From NCBI RefSeq assembly GCF_900113115.1, contig NZ_FOOF01000006.1:1-64000 (forward strand): DNA of 64,000 nucleotides. Reading direction: 5' to 3'. The position numbers and the translations under genes are program-made. The stretch is from Duganella sp. CF458 (lineage in GTDB: Bacteria; Pseudomonadota; Gammaproteobacteria; Burkholderiales; Burkholderiaceae_D). Below, one piece after another: positions 36,323-43,602 of this stretch. The first letter of the stretch is position 1, and each line of letters begins with the position of its first letter. A model generated the notes under the pieces. It had not been told where the DNA came from. It was given only the letters and a program-made list of their open reading frames with translations, and did no database searches.

Positions 36323-37486
36323 CTACAGGCTCAGTTGCAGCGCCTTGCGCACGTCGGCAGGCGTGATATCGCGGCGCTCACCGAGGCCGCTCAGGCCGGC
36401 CGCTTCCATTGCTGCGACGACCGCGTCGATCGCTTCCGAACCCAGGCCGTAGCCGGACAAGCGGGTCGGCACGCCCATCTGCTCGAAGAAGGCGCGCGTG
36501 TTGCCGATCGCCGCGTCGATGCGTTCATCTTCGGTGCCTTTGCTCTCGTGCAGGCCCCATACGCGCTCGGCATACTGCAACAGCTTGCCGCGCTTGGCCT
36601 CGCGGCGAATCTGCAGCACGCCCGGCAGCGCAATCGCCAGCGTTTGCGCATGGTCCAGGCCGAACAGCGCGGTCAGTTCGTGGCCGATGCCGTGGGTGGC
36701 CCAGTCCTGCGGCACGCCCACGCCGATCAGGCCATTCAGCGCCATGGTGGCCGTCCACATGATGTTGGCGCGCACTTCCACGTCATCCGGACGCGCCAGC
36801 ACTTGCGGGCCCAGTTCCAGCAGGGTTTGCAGCAAGCCTTCGGCAAAGCGGTCCTGCACCGGCGCGTTGGCTGGGTAGGTCAGGTATTGCTCCGTAGTGT
36901 GGACGAAGGCATCGACCACACCGTTGCCGACCTGGCGCAGGGGCAGGGTCAGCGTCTTGGCCGGGTCCAGCACCGAGAAACGCGGATAAACGTGTGGACT
37001 CATGAAAGCGCGCTTTTCCTGCGTCTCGGCGCGGCTGATCACGCTGGCGCTGTTCATTTCCGAGCCCGTCGCGGGCAGCGTCAGCACGGCGCCAAAGGGC
37101 AGGGCAGCCTTCACCACCTTGCCGCCGATTTTCAGGATGTCCCAGGCGTCGCCGTCATACGCGGCAGCGGCGGCAACAAATTTGGTGCCGTCGACAACAG
37201 AGCCGCCGCCCACCGCCAGCAGGAAGTCGATGTTCTCGCGATGAATCAGCTCCACCGCCTTCATCAGCGTTTCGTAGCGCGGGTTCGGCTCGATGCCGGC
37301 AAACTCCAGCACGGAGTGGCCGGCCAGTGCCGCACGCACTTCGTCATAGGTGCCATTGGCTTTGATGCTGCCGCCGCCATACAGCATCAGCACTTTTGCG
37401 TTGGAGGGAATATGTTTTGCCAAGGAGGCAATTTGGCCCGTGCCGAAGATGACGCGGGTTGGATTGTGGAATTCGAAGTTTTGCAT
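36323..37486 (-). CDS. yqhD: Iron-containing alcohol dehydrogenase (YqhD-like)
   Basis: 387 residues from ATG 37486 (MQNFEFHNPTRVIFG, the YqhD start). It follows E. coli YqhD closely through its length: VLMLYGGGSIKANG, FLLAVGGGSVVDGTKF, GAVLTLPATGSEMN, RQVGNGVVDAFVHTTEQY and GIGHELTALFGLDHAQT. The metal ligands Asp and His of VVDAFVH and the two His of GHEL / DHAQ are present. It reduces aldehydes, including short-chain and lipid-peroxidation products, with NADPH. It stands 16 bp beyond the riboswitch but on its own transcript end (3' side toward it). Confidence 0.93.
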   Translation of the reverse strand: MQNFEFHNPTRVIFGTGQIASLAKHIPSNAKVLMLYGGGSIKANGTYDEVRAALAGHSVLEFAGIEPNPRYETLMKAVELIHRENIDFLLAVGGGSVVDGTKFVAAAAAYDGDAWDILKIGGKVVKAALPFGAVLTLPATGSEMNSASVISRAETQEKRAFMSPHVYPRFSVLDPAKTLTLPLRQVGNGVVDAFVHTTEQYLTYPANAPVQDRFAEGLLQTLLELGPQVLARPDDVEVRANIMWTATMALNGLIGVGVPQDWATHGIGHELTALFGLDHAQTLAIALPGVLQIRREAKRGKLLQYAERVWGLHESKGTEDERIDAAIGNTRAFFEQMGVPTRLSGYGLGSEAIDAVVAAMEAAGLSGLGERRDITPADVRKALQLSL

Positions 37487-37611
37487 AGTGCCGGGCATTA
37501 TCGCGCAAATCTGGCCCATCCGTGCGACACCCCGCCAGGGGCCTTGCTACACTTGAGAAATCCGCGCCGCAGGCTGACAATGCGTGTACCCGCATGCCTA
37601 AGGAGAGTGAG

Positions 37612-37911
37612 ATGACACAGGAACACGTGGTCGAGCCGCGCGACTACCTCAATGCCCAGGTGCTGGACATGCACCGGGCGCTAACGTCGTTGAGCGAGAA
37701 GATCGAGATGCTCGATGTGCATAACCAGCGCATCGAAACGTGCACCGATCCCGAGCTGAAGCTGGTCATGGCCAGCCATCGCGACGCCACGCGCAAGCAG
37801 ATCGCGATGCTGCTCGAATGGGTGCGCCGGCGCGACCCGAAAATGGACAAGGAAATGAAGGAAGCGCTGTTCAAGGCGGGACCGATCGCCGCGCAGTACC
37901 ACTACGAGTAA
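37612..37911 (+). CDS. Encapsulated-ferritin-like (EncFtn) protein without iron ligands
   Basis: 99 residues from ATG 37612, with AAGGAG upstream. The two-helix body RALTSLSEKIEMLDVHNQRI, then TCTDPELKLVMASHRD and AMLLEWVRRRDPKMDKEM aligns by eye with encapsulated ferritins (EncFtn), even to the A..LEW.RR.DP. signature. However, the three ferroxidase ligands recalled for R. rubrum EncFtn (Glu32, Glu62, His65) fall on Lys30, Thr60 and Gln63. No encapsulin gene is nearby. It may be a ferritin-like scaffold without iron chemistry. The alignment was made by memory. Confidence 0.6.
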   Translation: MTQEHVVEPRDYLNAQVLDMHRALTSLSEKIEMLDVHNQRIETCTDPELKLVMASHRDATRKQIAMLLEWVRRRDPKMDKEMKEALFKAGPIAAQYHYE

Positions 37912-37947
37912 TGTCCTGGTATCGCGCTGCAAACAGAAAGGAAGTCG

Positions 37948-38406
37948 ATGAAGTTGCAGCCGTACCGGGAAGGCAGCTGGTTTGCCATCCCGCTGAGAAA
38001 TGGCGGCTATGCCACCGGACTGGTGGCCCGCCTGTCACCGCAAGGAAAGGTCATGCTGGCCTATCTGTTCGGGCCGACCCACTGGACGCTGCCGACCCTG
38101 GCGGACGTGCAGCCGCTGACGGCCAACGATGCGCTGAAGGTGATCCGCACCGGCGATATCGCGCTGGCCAATGGACGCTGGCCTGTGATCGGCAACACCA
38201 TCGGCTTTCAGCGCAACGACTGGCCGGTGCCGATGTTCATTCGCCGTGCCGACGCCTTGAAGCGCGCCTGGCAAGCCACTTACGGCGACGATCCGGCCAA
38301 GCCGGAACGCGAAGTGTCCGTGCCATACGACACGGAGGGGTTGGAGAGCGATTCCTTGTTTGGCTACGGCTCGGCGGAACTGCTCATGACCAAATTGCTG
38401 GAGTAG
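37948..38406 (+). CDS. Imm26-family immunity-like protein
   Basis: 152 residues, soluble. The N-terminus YREGSWFAIPLRNGGYATGLV and LAYLFGPTHWTLPTLADV, followed by GRWPVIGNTIGFQRNDWPVP, has the pattern of the Imm26 / HocA-like family. Imm26 proteins are predicted antidotes to polymorphic toxins, though many copies are found without a toxin. No toxin gene is next to it. It starts 36 bp after the EncFtn-like gene and is followed by a GFA gene 12 bp away. GGAAAGGAAG-type purines precede its ATG. Confidence 0.65.
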   Translation: MKLQPYREGSWFAIPLRNGGYATGLVARLSPQGKVMLAYLFGPTHWTLPTLADVQPLTANDALKVIRTGDIALANGRWPVIGNTIGFQRNDWPVPMFIRRADALKRAWQATYGDDPAKPEREVSVPYDTEGLESDSLFGYGSAELLMTKLLE

Positions 38407-38417
38407 GGGGGATCCCT

Positions 38418-38831
38418 ATGTACACAGGCGGCTGTTTTTGCGGCGCAGTGCAGTACGAAGCAGACGCGCCGGTATTGGTAAGCACCTGGTGCCATTGTTC
38501 GATGTGCCGCCGGCTGTGCGGTGCGCCCAGCGTAGCCTGGTTCACCGTGCCGCGCTCCCAGTTTCGCTATGTGCGCGGCAAGCCCGCCATTTACCACTCC
38601 AGCCCCGGCGTGACGCGCGAATTTTGCGGCACATGCGGCACGCATCTCACCTTCGCCGACGATAGCTCGCCCGGGGAAATGGACATCACCACCGCCAGCC
38701 TGGACGACCCGGAAGCCTTGCCGCCGCAAGACCACACCTTCGCTGACAACCGGCTGCACTGGGAACCGATCTGCGACGACCTCCCGCGCTACCGCCGCAC
38801 CCGCCGCGACGGCGCCCTTGAACGCGCGTAG
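38418..38831 (+). CDS. GFA-family zinc protein
   Basis: 137 residues from ATG 38418. Zinc-binding Cys are all present: CFC at 6-8 (TGGCFCGAVQYEA), CHCSMC at 25-30 and CGTC at 70-73 (REFCGTCGTHL). The fold is that of glutathione-dependent formaldehyde-activating (Gfa) and centromere V-like proteins; true Gfa activity is not proven for short members. The extra tail DHTFADNRLHWEPICDDLP is usual in this subfamily. The gene ends against a convergent Imm50-like fragment. Confidence 0.92.
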   Translation: MYTGGCFCGAVQYEADAPVLVSTWCHCSMCRRLCGAPSVAWFTVPRSQFRYVRGKPAIYHSSPGVTREFCGTCGTHLTFADDSSPGEMDITTASLDDPEALPPQDHTFADNRLHWEPICDDLPRYRRTRRDGALERA

Positions 38832-39074
38832 CCACGCCGCTGTCTGACTTCCTGCGAAGTGCAACTCAGCGTCCGCTAAATTCGCAACCCATCGCGCTGG
38901 ACTTGGCTCGGGTAGCTCAGCGAAGTTCAGACTGACGTGAAAATCAGCCATTTGACCAAGGACGATTTGCGCCAATTGCACTCGTTCGAGCGAAGGTGAT
39001 GTCCCTTCAAACGAATTGGCCAACGCGGCCTTGTTGTCGAGATACTCGATCCAATTTGGCTGTTTTTCACTCAT
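38832..39074 (-). pseudogene. Imm50-like immunity protein fragment
   Basis: From ATG 39074 (or 39092) the minus strand encodes MSEKQPNWIEYLDNKAALAN, then SFEGTSPSLERVQLAQIVLG and WVANLADAELHFAGSQTAAW. This resembles the start of Imm50 proteins (an xFxGxxPSLexVxLxxI pattern). After about 80 codons it runs into the antisense of the GFA gene, where the frame stays open to 38364 only because of GC bias. The native 3' end seems lost, or the protein reads into an alien tail of 157 residues. Confidence in the family is modest. Confidence 0.45.
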
Positions 39075-39116
39075 ATTCACTGACTTTGTCATGAAGGGCT
39101 TCTAGCCGATATAAAG

Positions 39117-39479
39117 CTACTTTTCCCTGATGAGTCGAGCCGTTAAGGAAAATCCCATAGCCAGAGCAATCAAGACTATACAGGCTACAGCGAGGCCGGC
39201 CCAACCTCCTCGGAACCAGCGCATCGCGAACGATACGATGCACCAGGGGGCAATGAACAGGACACTCCCGACTGCCAGGTAGGCATGGCGTCGCCAGGTT
39301 TTTGCGACGGTGATATGTGCGACGAAAAGCACGGCAAATGGAATGGCCAATAGCGCTGAGCCGATGGCATTGGATATCGGGGCAATGCGCCAATCCAGGG
39401 TAAAGAAGTTTGCCAGCGTGCCTGCTATGAAGATGATTGCGGTGATGGCGGCAAGCGGATGGAGGCGGTGAAGTGGCAT
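39117..39479 (-). CDS. Small four-helix membrane protein, unknown
   Basis: 120 residues from ATG 39479 (MPLHRLHPLAAITAIIFIAG). Four hydrophobic stretches: AAITAIIFIAGTLANFF, ISNAIGSALLAIPFAVLFVA, AYLAVGSVLFIAPWCIVSFA and GLAVACIVLIALAMGFSLTA. No family recognised. The start has no strong ribosome site, so a start further upstream at 39554 (Cys-rich, unlikely) cannot be fully excluded. It lies between the Imm50 fragment and the ECF sigma gene on the same strand and may be a recent arrival with the immunity genes. Confidence 0.55.
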   Translation of the reverse strand: MPLHRLHPLAAITAIIFIAGTLANFFTLDWRIAPISNAIGSALLAIPFAVLFVAHITVAKTWRRHAYLAVGSVLFIAPWCIVSFAMRWFRGGWAGLAVACIVLIALAMGFSLTARLIREK

Positions 39480-39504
39480 ATGTCCGCGATCGATTGTTCT
39501 GCGC

Positions 39505-40764
39505 TCAGGTGCAGGCGGCAGCGCGTGTGAGCAACAACAGGCGCTCCTGCTCATTCTGCGTCAGCGTCGCCGCGCGCTCGAATTCAAAGCGGGCTTCGGG
39601 CAGGCGCTTCAGCTTGAACAGGAAGTCGCCGCGCACGCTTGGCAGCAGGTGGTACTGCTTGAGCGCCGGTTCATCGAGCAGTTGGTCGACCAGCTCCAGG
39701 CCCACGGCGGGGCCATAGGCCATCGACAGCGCGACGGCCCGATTCAACTCCACCACCGGCGACGGCGCGCGTGTCGCCAGCGCCAGGTACAAGTCCGCGA
39801 TCTGCTGCCAGTCTGTGTCTTCCGGCCTGCGCGCGCGGGCGTGGCAGGAGGCGATGGCAGCCTGCAGCACGTAAGGCCCCGGCACGCGATTCAAGGCTTG
39901 CGCGCGCTGCAGCGCGGCCAGCCCACGGCGGATCAGCAACTGGTCCCAGCGTGTACGGTCCTGCTCGAGTAGCAGCACCGGCTTGCCCTCCGCATCGGTG
40001 CGGGCGCGCGAACGGGAAGACTGGATCTCCATCAGGGCTACCAGGCCATGCACCTCGGGCTCGCCCGGCACCAGCTCGGCCAGGATGCGGCCCAGTCGCA
40101 GCGCTTCATTGCACAGGGCAGGGCGCATCCAGTCGGTGCCGGCGCTGGCGGAATAGCCTTCGTTGTAGACCAGGTAGATCACTTGCAGCACAGCGCCCAG
40201 GCGCTCTTCCAGCTCGGCGCCGCGCGGCACTTCGAACGGCACCTTGGCGTCGCCCAAGGTGCGCTTGGCGCGCACGATGCGTTGCGCCACGGTCGATTCG
40301 GCGGCCAGGAAGGCGCGCGCGATTTCGTCCGTCGTCAGGCCGCCCAGCAGGCGCAGGGTCAGCGCGACGCGCGCCTCCATGGTCAGCACCGGGTGGCAGG
40401 AAATGAAGATCAGGCGCAGCAGGTCGTCGCCGATATTGTCGTCGAGTTCGCGCTCCAGGTCCGGCGCGGCATCCTGCAGCAAGCCTTCGATCTCGTAAGT
40501 CAGCTCCGGCTCTTTTTCGTGCACCAGCTTTTGATGGCGAAGGTAGTCGAGCGCCTTGTTCTTCGCCGCTTGCATCAGCCAGGCGGCAGGCCGGTCGGGC
40601 GTGCCGTTTTCCGGCCAGGTTTCGAGGGCGCTGACCAGCGCATCCTGCGCCATTTCCTCCGCCAGCGCGACGTCGCGCAGCATGCGTGTCAAGACCGCGA
40701 TGATCTTCGCTTCTTCAATGCGCCAGACAGCGTCGATGGCGCGGTGGATGCTGTTGTCGTTCAT
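39505..40764 (-). CDS. ECF sigma factor of the ECF42 type (DUF6596 C-terminus)
   Basis: 419 residues, more than twice a normal ECF. Sigma2 (about 10-80) has WRIEEAKIIAVLTRMLRD and the DxxLV-type ALVSALETWPENG; sigma4 (about 120-175) has LTTDEIARAFLAAESTVAQR. The C-terminal 240 residues form the helical SnoaL-free DUF6596/TPR-like extension typical of ECF42 (VYNEGYSASAGTDWMRPALC; RRGLAALQRAQALNRVPGPY). No anti-sigma factor is adjacent; ECF42 members are thought to be controlled by the extension. YCII/DGPF and VOC partner genes lie 1 kb away. Confidence 0.9.
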   Translation of the reverse strand: MNDNSIHRAIDAVWRIEEAKIIAVLTRMLRDVALAEEMAQDALVSALETWPENGTPDRPAAWLMQAAKNKALDYLRHQKLVHEKEPELTYEIEGLLQDAAPDLERELDDNIGDDLLRLIFISCHPVLTMEARVALTLRLLGGLTTDEIARAFLAAESTVAQRIVRAKRTLGDAKVPFEVPRGAELEERLGAVLQVIYLVYNEGYSASAGTDWMRPALCNEALRLGRILAELVPGEPEVHGLVALMEIQSSRSRARTDAEGKPVLLLEQDRTRWDQLLIRRGLAALQRAQALNRVPGPYVLQAAIASCHARARRPEDTDWQQIADLYLALATRAPSPVVELNRAVALSMAYGPAVGLELVDQLLDEPALKQYHLLPSVRGDFLFKLKRLPEARFEFERAATLTQNEQERLLLLTRAAACT

Positions 40765-40835
40765 GCTGCCACTTTACCATCAAGGTGGTGGCCGCGTGAT
40801 AAACTCGGCAACTTTTCTAAAAATGAACCGGGGCG

Positions 40836-41828
40836 ATGAAGAAGAACGTAGCGACAATCCGTGATGTGGCCGCCGCCGCGGGGGTATCCACCGCCACGGT
40901 TTCCAAGTTCGTCAACGGCGCGCAGCGCTTCTCGCCGGCAGTGGAGGCTCGCCTCACCAGCATCATCGGGGAACTGGGCTATCGCTCCAATCCGATGGCG
41001 CAGTCGATGATCACCGGCCGCACCAAGGCGATCGGACTGTCGGTGCTGGACATCACCAACCCGCACTACGCCAGCGTGGTGAAAGGGGCCAACCGGGTCG
41101 CCCAGGCTCATGGCTACACTTTGCTGCTGGTCGACACCGAGGAAACCCCGGAACGCGAGCGGCAGCTATTGGAGGCACTGAGCCGGCGCGTGGATGGCAT
41201 GATCGTCTATTCCCGCACGCCGGAAGAGGAATTGGGCTGGCTGCTGGCGCTGGACCGCCCATCGGTATTTTTCGGCCGGCCCGACCTTATCGATATGCCC
41301 TCCGTTGCCAGCGACGACCAGTTGGGCGCCTACATGGTCACGCGCCACCTGCTGGCGCAAGGGCACAAGCGGGTCGGCTACATGGGGTTTGCCAATTCGC
41401 GCCGGAATCCCGAGCGCATGGCCGGGGTGCGGGAAGCGCTCGCGGCGCAAGGCCTGCAACTGAGTGCATTCGAAGCCGAAGCGCCAACCTCGGCCGCGGG
41501 CCAGAAGCTGTGCTCCTCGATCATGCTGGGCCGGCAGCCGCTCGACGCGCTGGTCTGCTTCAACGACCTGCTGGCGCTGGGCTTCATGAAGGCCGCGCAG
41601 ACGCTGGGCTTCCACGTGCCGGACGATATTTCCGTGGTCGGCTTCGATAATATCCAGTTTGGGAATTTCGCCTCGCCGGCCCTGACCAGCGTGGACCTGA
41701 ATAGCGAGCATATGGGCGCGGCGGCGATGGAGAAACTCCTGGCCTCCATCGAAGGCCAGGAGATCGAGCCGCTCACGGTCGTCAACGCGCAGCTGGTGCT
41801 GCGCGCCTCCACCGCAACGCGGCCTTAG
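40836..41828 (+). CDS. LacI-family transcriptional regulator
   Basis: 330 residues. The HTH ATIRDVAAAAGVSTATVSKFVNG and the hinge helix region NPMAQSMITGRTKAIGLSV are normal; the periplasmic-binding-like effector domain covers 60-330, with DALVCFNDLLALGFMKAAQ and VVGFDNIQFGNFASPALTSV. No sugar transporter or catabolic gene is adjacent, so its regulon is unknown. It is divergent from the sigma factor gene (71 bp apart) and its end overlaps the stop of the YCII gene by 4 bp. Confidence 0.92.
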   Translation: MKKNVATIRDVAAAAGVSTATVSKFVNGAQRFSPAVEARLTSIIGELGYRSNPMAQSMITGRTKAIGLSVLDITNPHYASVVKGANRVAQAHGYTLLLVDTEETPERERQLLEALSRRVDGMIVYSRTPEEELGWLLALDRPSVFFGRPDLIDMPSVASDDQLGAYMVTRHLLAQGHKRVGYMGFANSRRNPERMAGVREALAAQGLQLSAFEAEAPTSAAGQKLCSSIMLGRQPLDALVCFNDLLALGFMKAAQTLGFHVPDDISVVGFDNIQFGNFASPALTSVDLNSEHMGAAAMEKLLASIEGQEIEPLTVVNAQLVLRASTATRP

Positions 41829-42517
41829 ATCGCAACCTTGCGCAGTTCCACTTCCATATCGCCCGGGTTAGGGTAAGGGTAGGACTTGACCCAGGCGATG
41901 ACGTCATCGCGCGAGGCCGCATCCAGCGCCCAATAGCCGGCGATCAGTTCCTTCACCTCGGCGAAAGGACCGTCGGTGATGAAGGGCTTGCCGCCGCTGA
42001 ACTTGACGCGCGCACCGCTTGCGGTGGACCGCAAGCCTTCGCCCGACAGCGCAATACCGGCGGCAACGCCGGCGTTGTTGGCGCGGTTCATGATGTCGAT
42101 CACCACGGCGGGCGGCTCGAAGTCCTGCTCCGCCACAGGATCGGAGCGCAGCAGGATGGCCCAGGCAGCGTGCTTGGGCGCGGCGCCGGTGTCGAAGCCT
42201 ACGCAGCCGCCGGGGCAACCGGCTTCGCGCACTTCCACCACGGCACCGCCTTCAGCGTCGGCCGACGGCCAGCGCGCAGCCAGCTCGCTGGCGGCGCGGC
42301 GGTCTTCGGCCTCGATGAAGCTGAAGCCGGCCACGCTGACATCGTCGAACGGGCCTTCTTGGTACAGCCACTGGCCGTCGCGGCGGCGCATGCGCAAGCC
42401 GCCGTCGGCACTGGAACGCAGCCATTTGGCACCCGGTACGGCCTGCACCAGTTCAGCGGATGGGAAAGTGTCCGATTCCGACGTGGCGTCGGCCTTCCGA
42501 ATAACCATGTACTGCAT
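41825..42517 (-). CDS. YCII/DGPF-domain protein, two-domain form
   Basis: 230 residues containing two YCII-related units. The first (about 1-100) is divergent (EGPFDDVSVAGFSFIEAED); the second (about 115-230) is canonical: GLRSTASGARVKFSGGKPF, then DGPFAEVKELIAGYWALDAA and PYPNPGDMEVELRKV. DGPF proteins are small ferredoxin-like-fold proteins regularly linked with ECF42 sigma factors; their chemistry is unknown. It is the last of three co-directional genes (VOC, YCII, this) that appear to form the ECF42 target operon. Confidence 0.9.
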   Translation of the reverse strand: MQYMVIRKADATSESDTFPSAELVQAVPGAKWLRSSADGGLRMRRRDGQWLYQEGPFDDVSVAGFSFIEAEDRRAASELAARWPSADAEGGAVVEVREAGCPGGCVGFDTGAAPKHAAWAILLRSDPVAEQDFEPPAVVIDIMNRANNAGVAAGIALSGEGLRSTASGARVKFSGGKPFITDGPFAEVKELIAGYWALDAASRDDVIAWVKSYPYPNPGDMEVELRKVAI

Positions 42518-42528
42518 TGAAGTCTCCT

Positions 42529-42954
42529 TTATACGGGCGCTGCGATCTTGCTGGCGATGCGCGCTTCCTGTTCACGCAGTTCGGGCGTGAATTCGGCGCC
42601 GAAATCCTCGGCCTCGAAGACCTGGCGGATTTCGATATCCGAGTCGCTTTCCATCGGATTGGGGCAGCGCTTGACCCATTCGATGGCTTCAGCCAGCGAC
42701 TTTACCTGAATCAGCCAGAAGCCCGCAATCAGCTCCTTGGTTTCCTGGAACGGGCCGTCGATGACGGTGCGCTTGCTGCCCGAGAAGTGCACGCGGGCGC
42801 CGCGCGAACTCGGGTGCAAGCCTTCGCCGGCCAGCAGCACGCCGGCGTTCACCAGTTCCTCGTTGAACTTGCCCATCGCTTCGAGCAGTTCGGTTTTCGG
42901 CATCTTGCCCGCTTCGGAATCAGGGGTAGCTTTGACGATGAGCATGAATCGCAT
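42529..42954 (-). CDS. YCII-family (DGPF) protein, single domain
   Basis: 141 residues. MRFMLIVKATPDSEAGKMPK is the usual first strand; GLHPSSRGARVHFSGSKRTV and DGPFQETKELIAGFWLIQV follow, with RCPNPMESDSDIEIRQVFE. The C-terminus EFTPELREQEARIA is typical for the form paired with a two-domain paralogue. The gene is 11 bp upstream of that paralogue and 13 bp downstream of the VOC gene, so all three share a message. It likely responds to the ECF42-type sigma factor. Confidence 0.92.
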   Translation of the reverse strand: MRFMLIVKATPDSEAGKMPKTELLEAMGKFNEELVNAGVLLAGEGLHPSSRGARVHFSGSKRTVIDGPFQETKELIAGFWLIQVKSLAEAIEWVKRCPNPMESDSDIEIRQVFEAEDFGAEFTPELREQEARIASKIAAPV

Positions 42955-42967
42955 GTTGTCGGTCTCC

Positions 42968-43447
42968 TTAGGCTTTGCACTCGGGCGATTTGCCCATCAT
43001 TTCCTTCATCCCTTCCTGCATCTGCTCGGGCGTCAGGTCGCGCGTGTGGGTGGCGATCGACCAGCTATGGCCGAACGGGTCAACCAGAACGCCGTAACGG
43101 TCGCCCCAGAACATGTCTTCCGGCGGCATCCTGGCGGTGCCGCCGGCGTCGATGGCGCGCTTGTAGGCGGCGTCGACGTCTTCCACGTAAATGTGCAGGG
43201 TCACCGGCGTGCCTTTGTAGTGTTTCGGGCCGAAGCAGCCGGCGTCAGGAAAATCGTCAACCAGCATGATGTGCGAGTCGCCGATGCTGATCTGGGCGTG
43301 CATGATCTTGCCGCCCGGGCCGGGCAGGCGGGAATTCTCTACTGCGTTGAAAGCCTTCTTGTAGAAATCGATAGCGGCAGCTGCGCCTTCGCACACCAGG
43401 TGCGGGGTTACCGTGTGCATGCCTTCTGGGATCGCTTTGACAGTCAT
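42968..43447 (-). CDS. VOC-family protein (PhnB-like), first gene of the YCII operon
   Basis: 159 residues from ATG 43447, with GGAGAACG upstream; a longer frame reaches 43543 but crosses the promoter. PhnB-type marks: MHTVTPHLVCEGAAAAIDFY, KKAFNAVE, GGKIMHAQISIGDSHIMLVD and DRYGVLVDPFGHSWSIATH. The C-terminal extension (TPEQMQEGMKEMMG) is common in this subfamily. It is first of three genes behind an ECF42-like promoter, a frequent arrangement of VOC and YCII genes with this sigma group. Substrate unknown. Confidence 0.92.
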   Translation of the reverse strand: MTVKAIPEGMHTVTPHLVCEGAAAAIDFYKKAFNAVENSRLPGPGGKIMHAQISIGDSHIMLVDDFPDAGCFGPKHYKGTPVTLHIYVEDVDAAYKRAIDAGGTARMPPEDMFWGDRYGVLVDPFGHSWSIATHTRDLTPEQMQEGMKEMMGKSPECKA

Positions 43448-43507
43448 GGTCGTTCTCCATTCGTGGTTGAGGAAAGAGGACACTTTTTGCGGCCTCCATA
43501 TTCCCAC

Positions 43508-43534
43508 GACGCACGGGGATGCGCCAGATCGACA
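43508..43534 (-). promoter_or_regulatory. Candidate ECF42-type promoter of the VOC-YCII-YCII operon
   Basis: On the minus strand TGTCGA (43534-43529) is followed after exactly 17 bp by CGTC (43511-43508), about 60 bp upstream of the VOC start. ECF42 promoters described in Streptomyces have TGTCGA at -35 and CG(A/T)C at -10, as I recall. The match sits in front of the only ECF42-partner operon in the window. Confidence 0.6.
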
Positions 43535-43602
43535 CGATTGCAAAATTTTTTTGAGCCTGCGCTTGCCGGCGGATCTTCTGGTTGTAGTTGGGTTCCGGGA
43601 TC

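Noticed and set aside
38364..38831. C-terminal continuation of the Imm50-like frame across the GFA gene
   Set aside because: Entirely antisense to the conserved GFA gene, Arg/Ala/Val-rich, with no Imm50 resemblance; treated as read-through of a truncated gene.
39093..39116. Possible separate gene in the short gap upstream of the Imm50-like fragment
   Set aside because: Only 24 bp; nothing seen.
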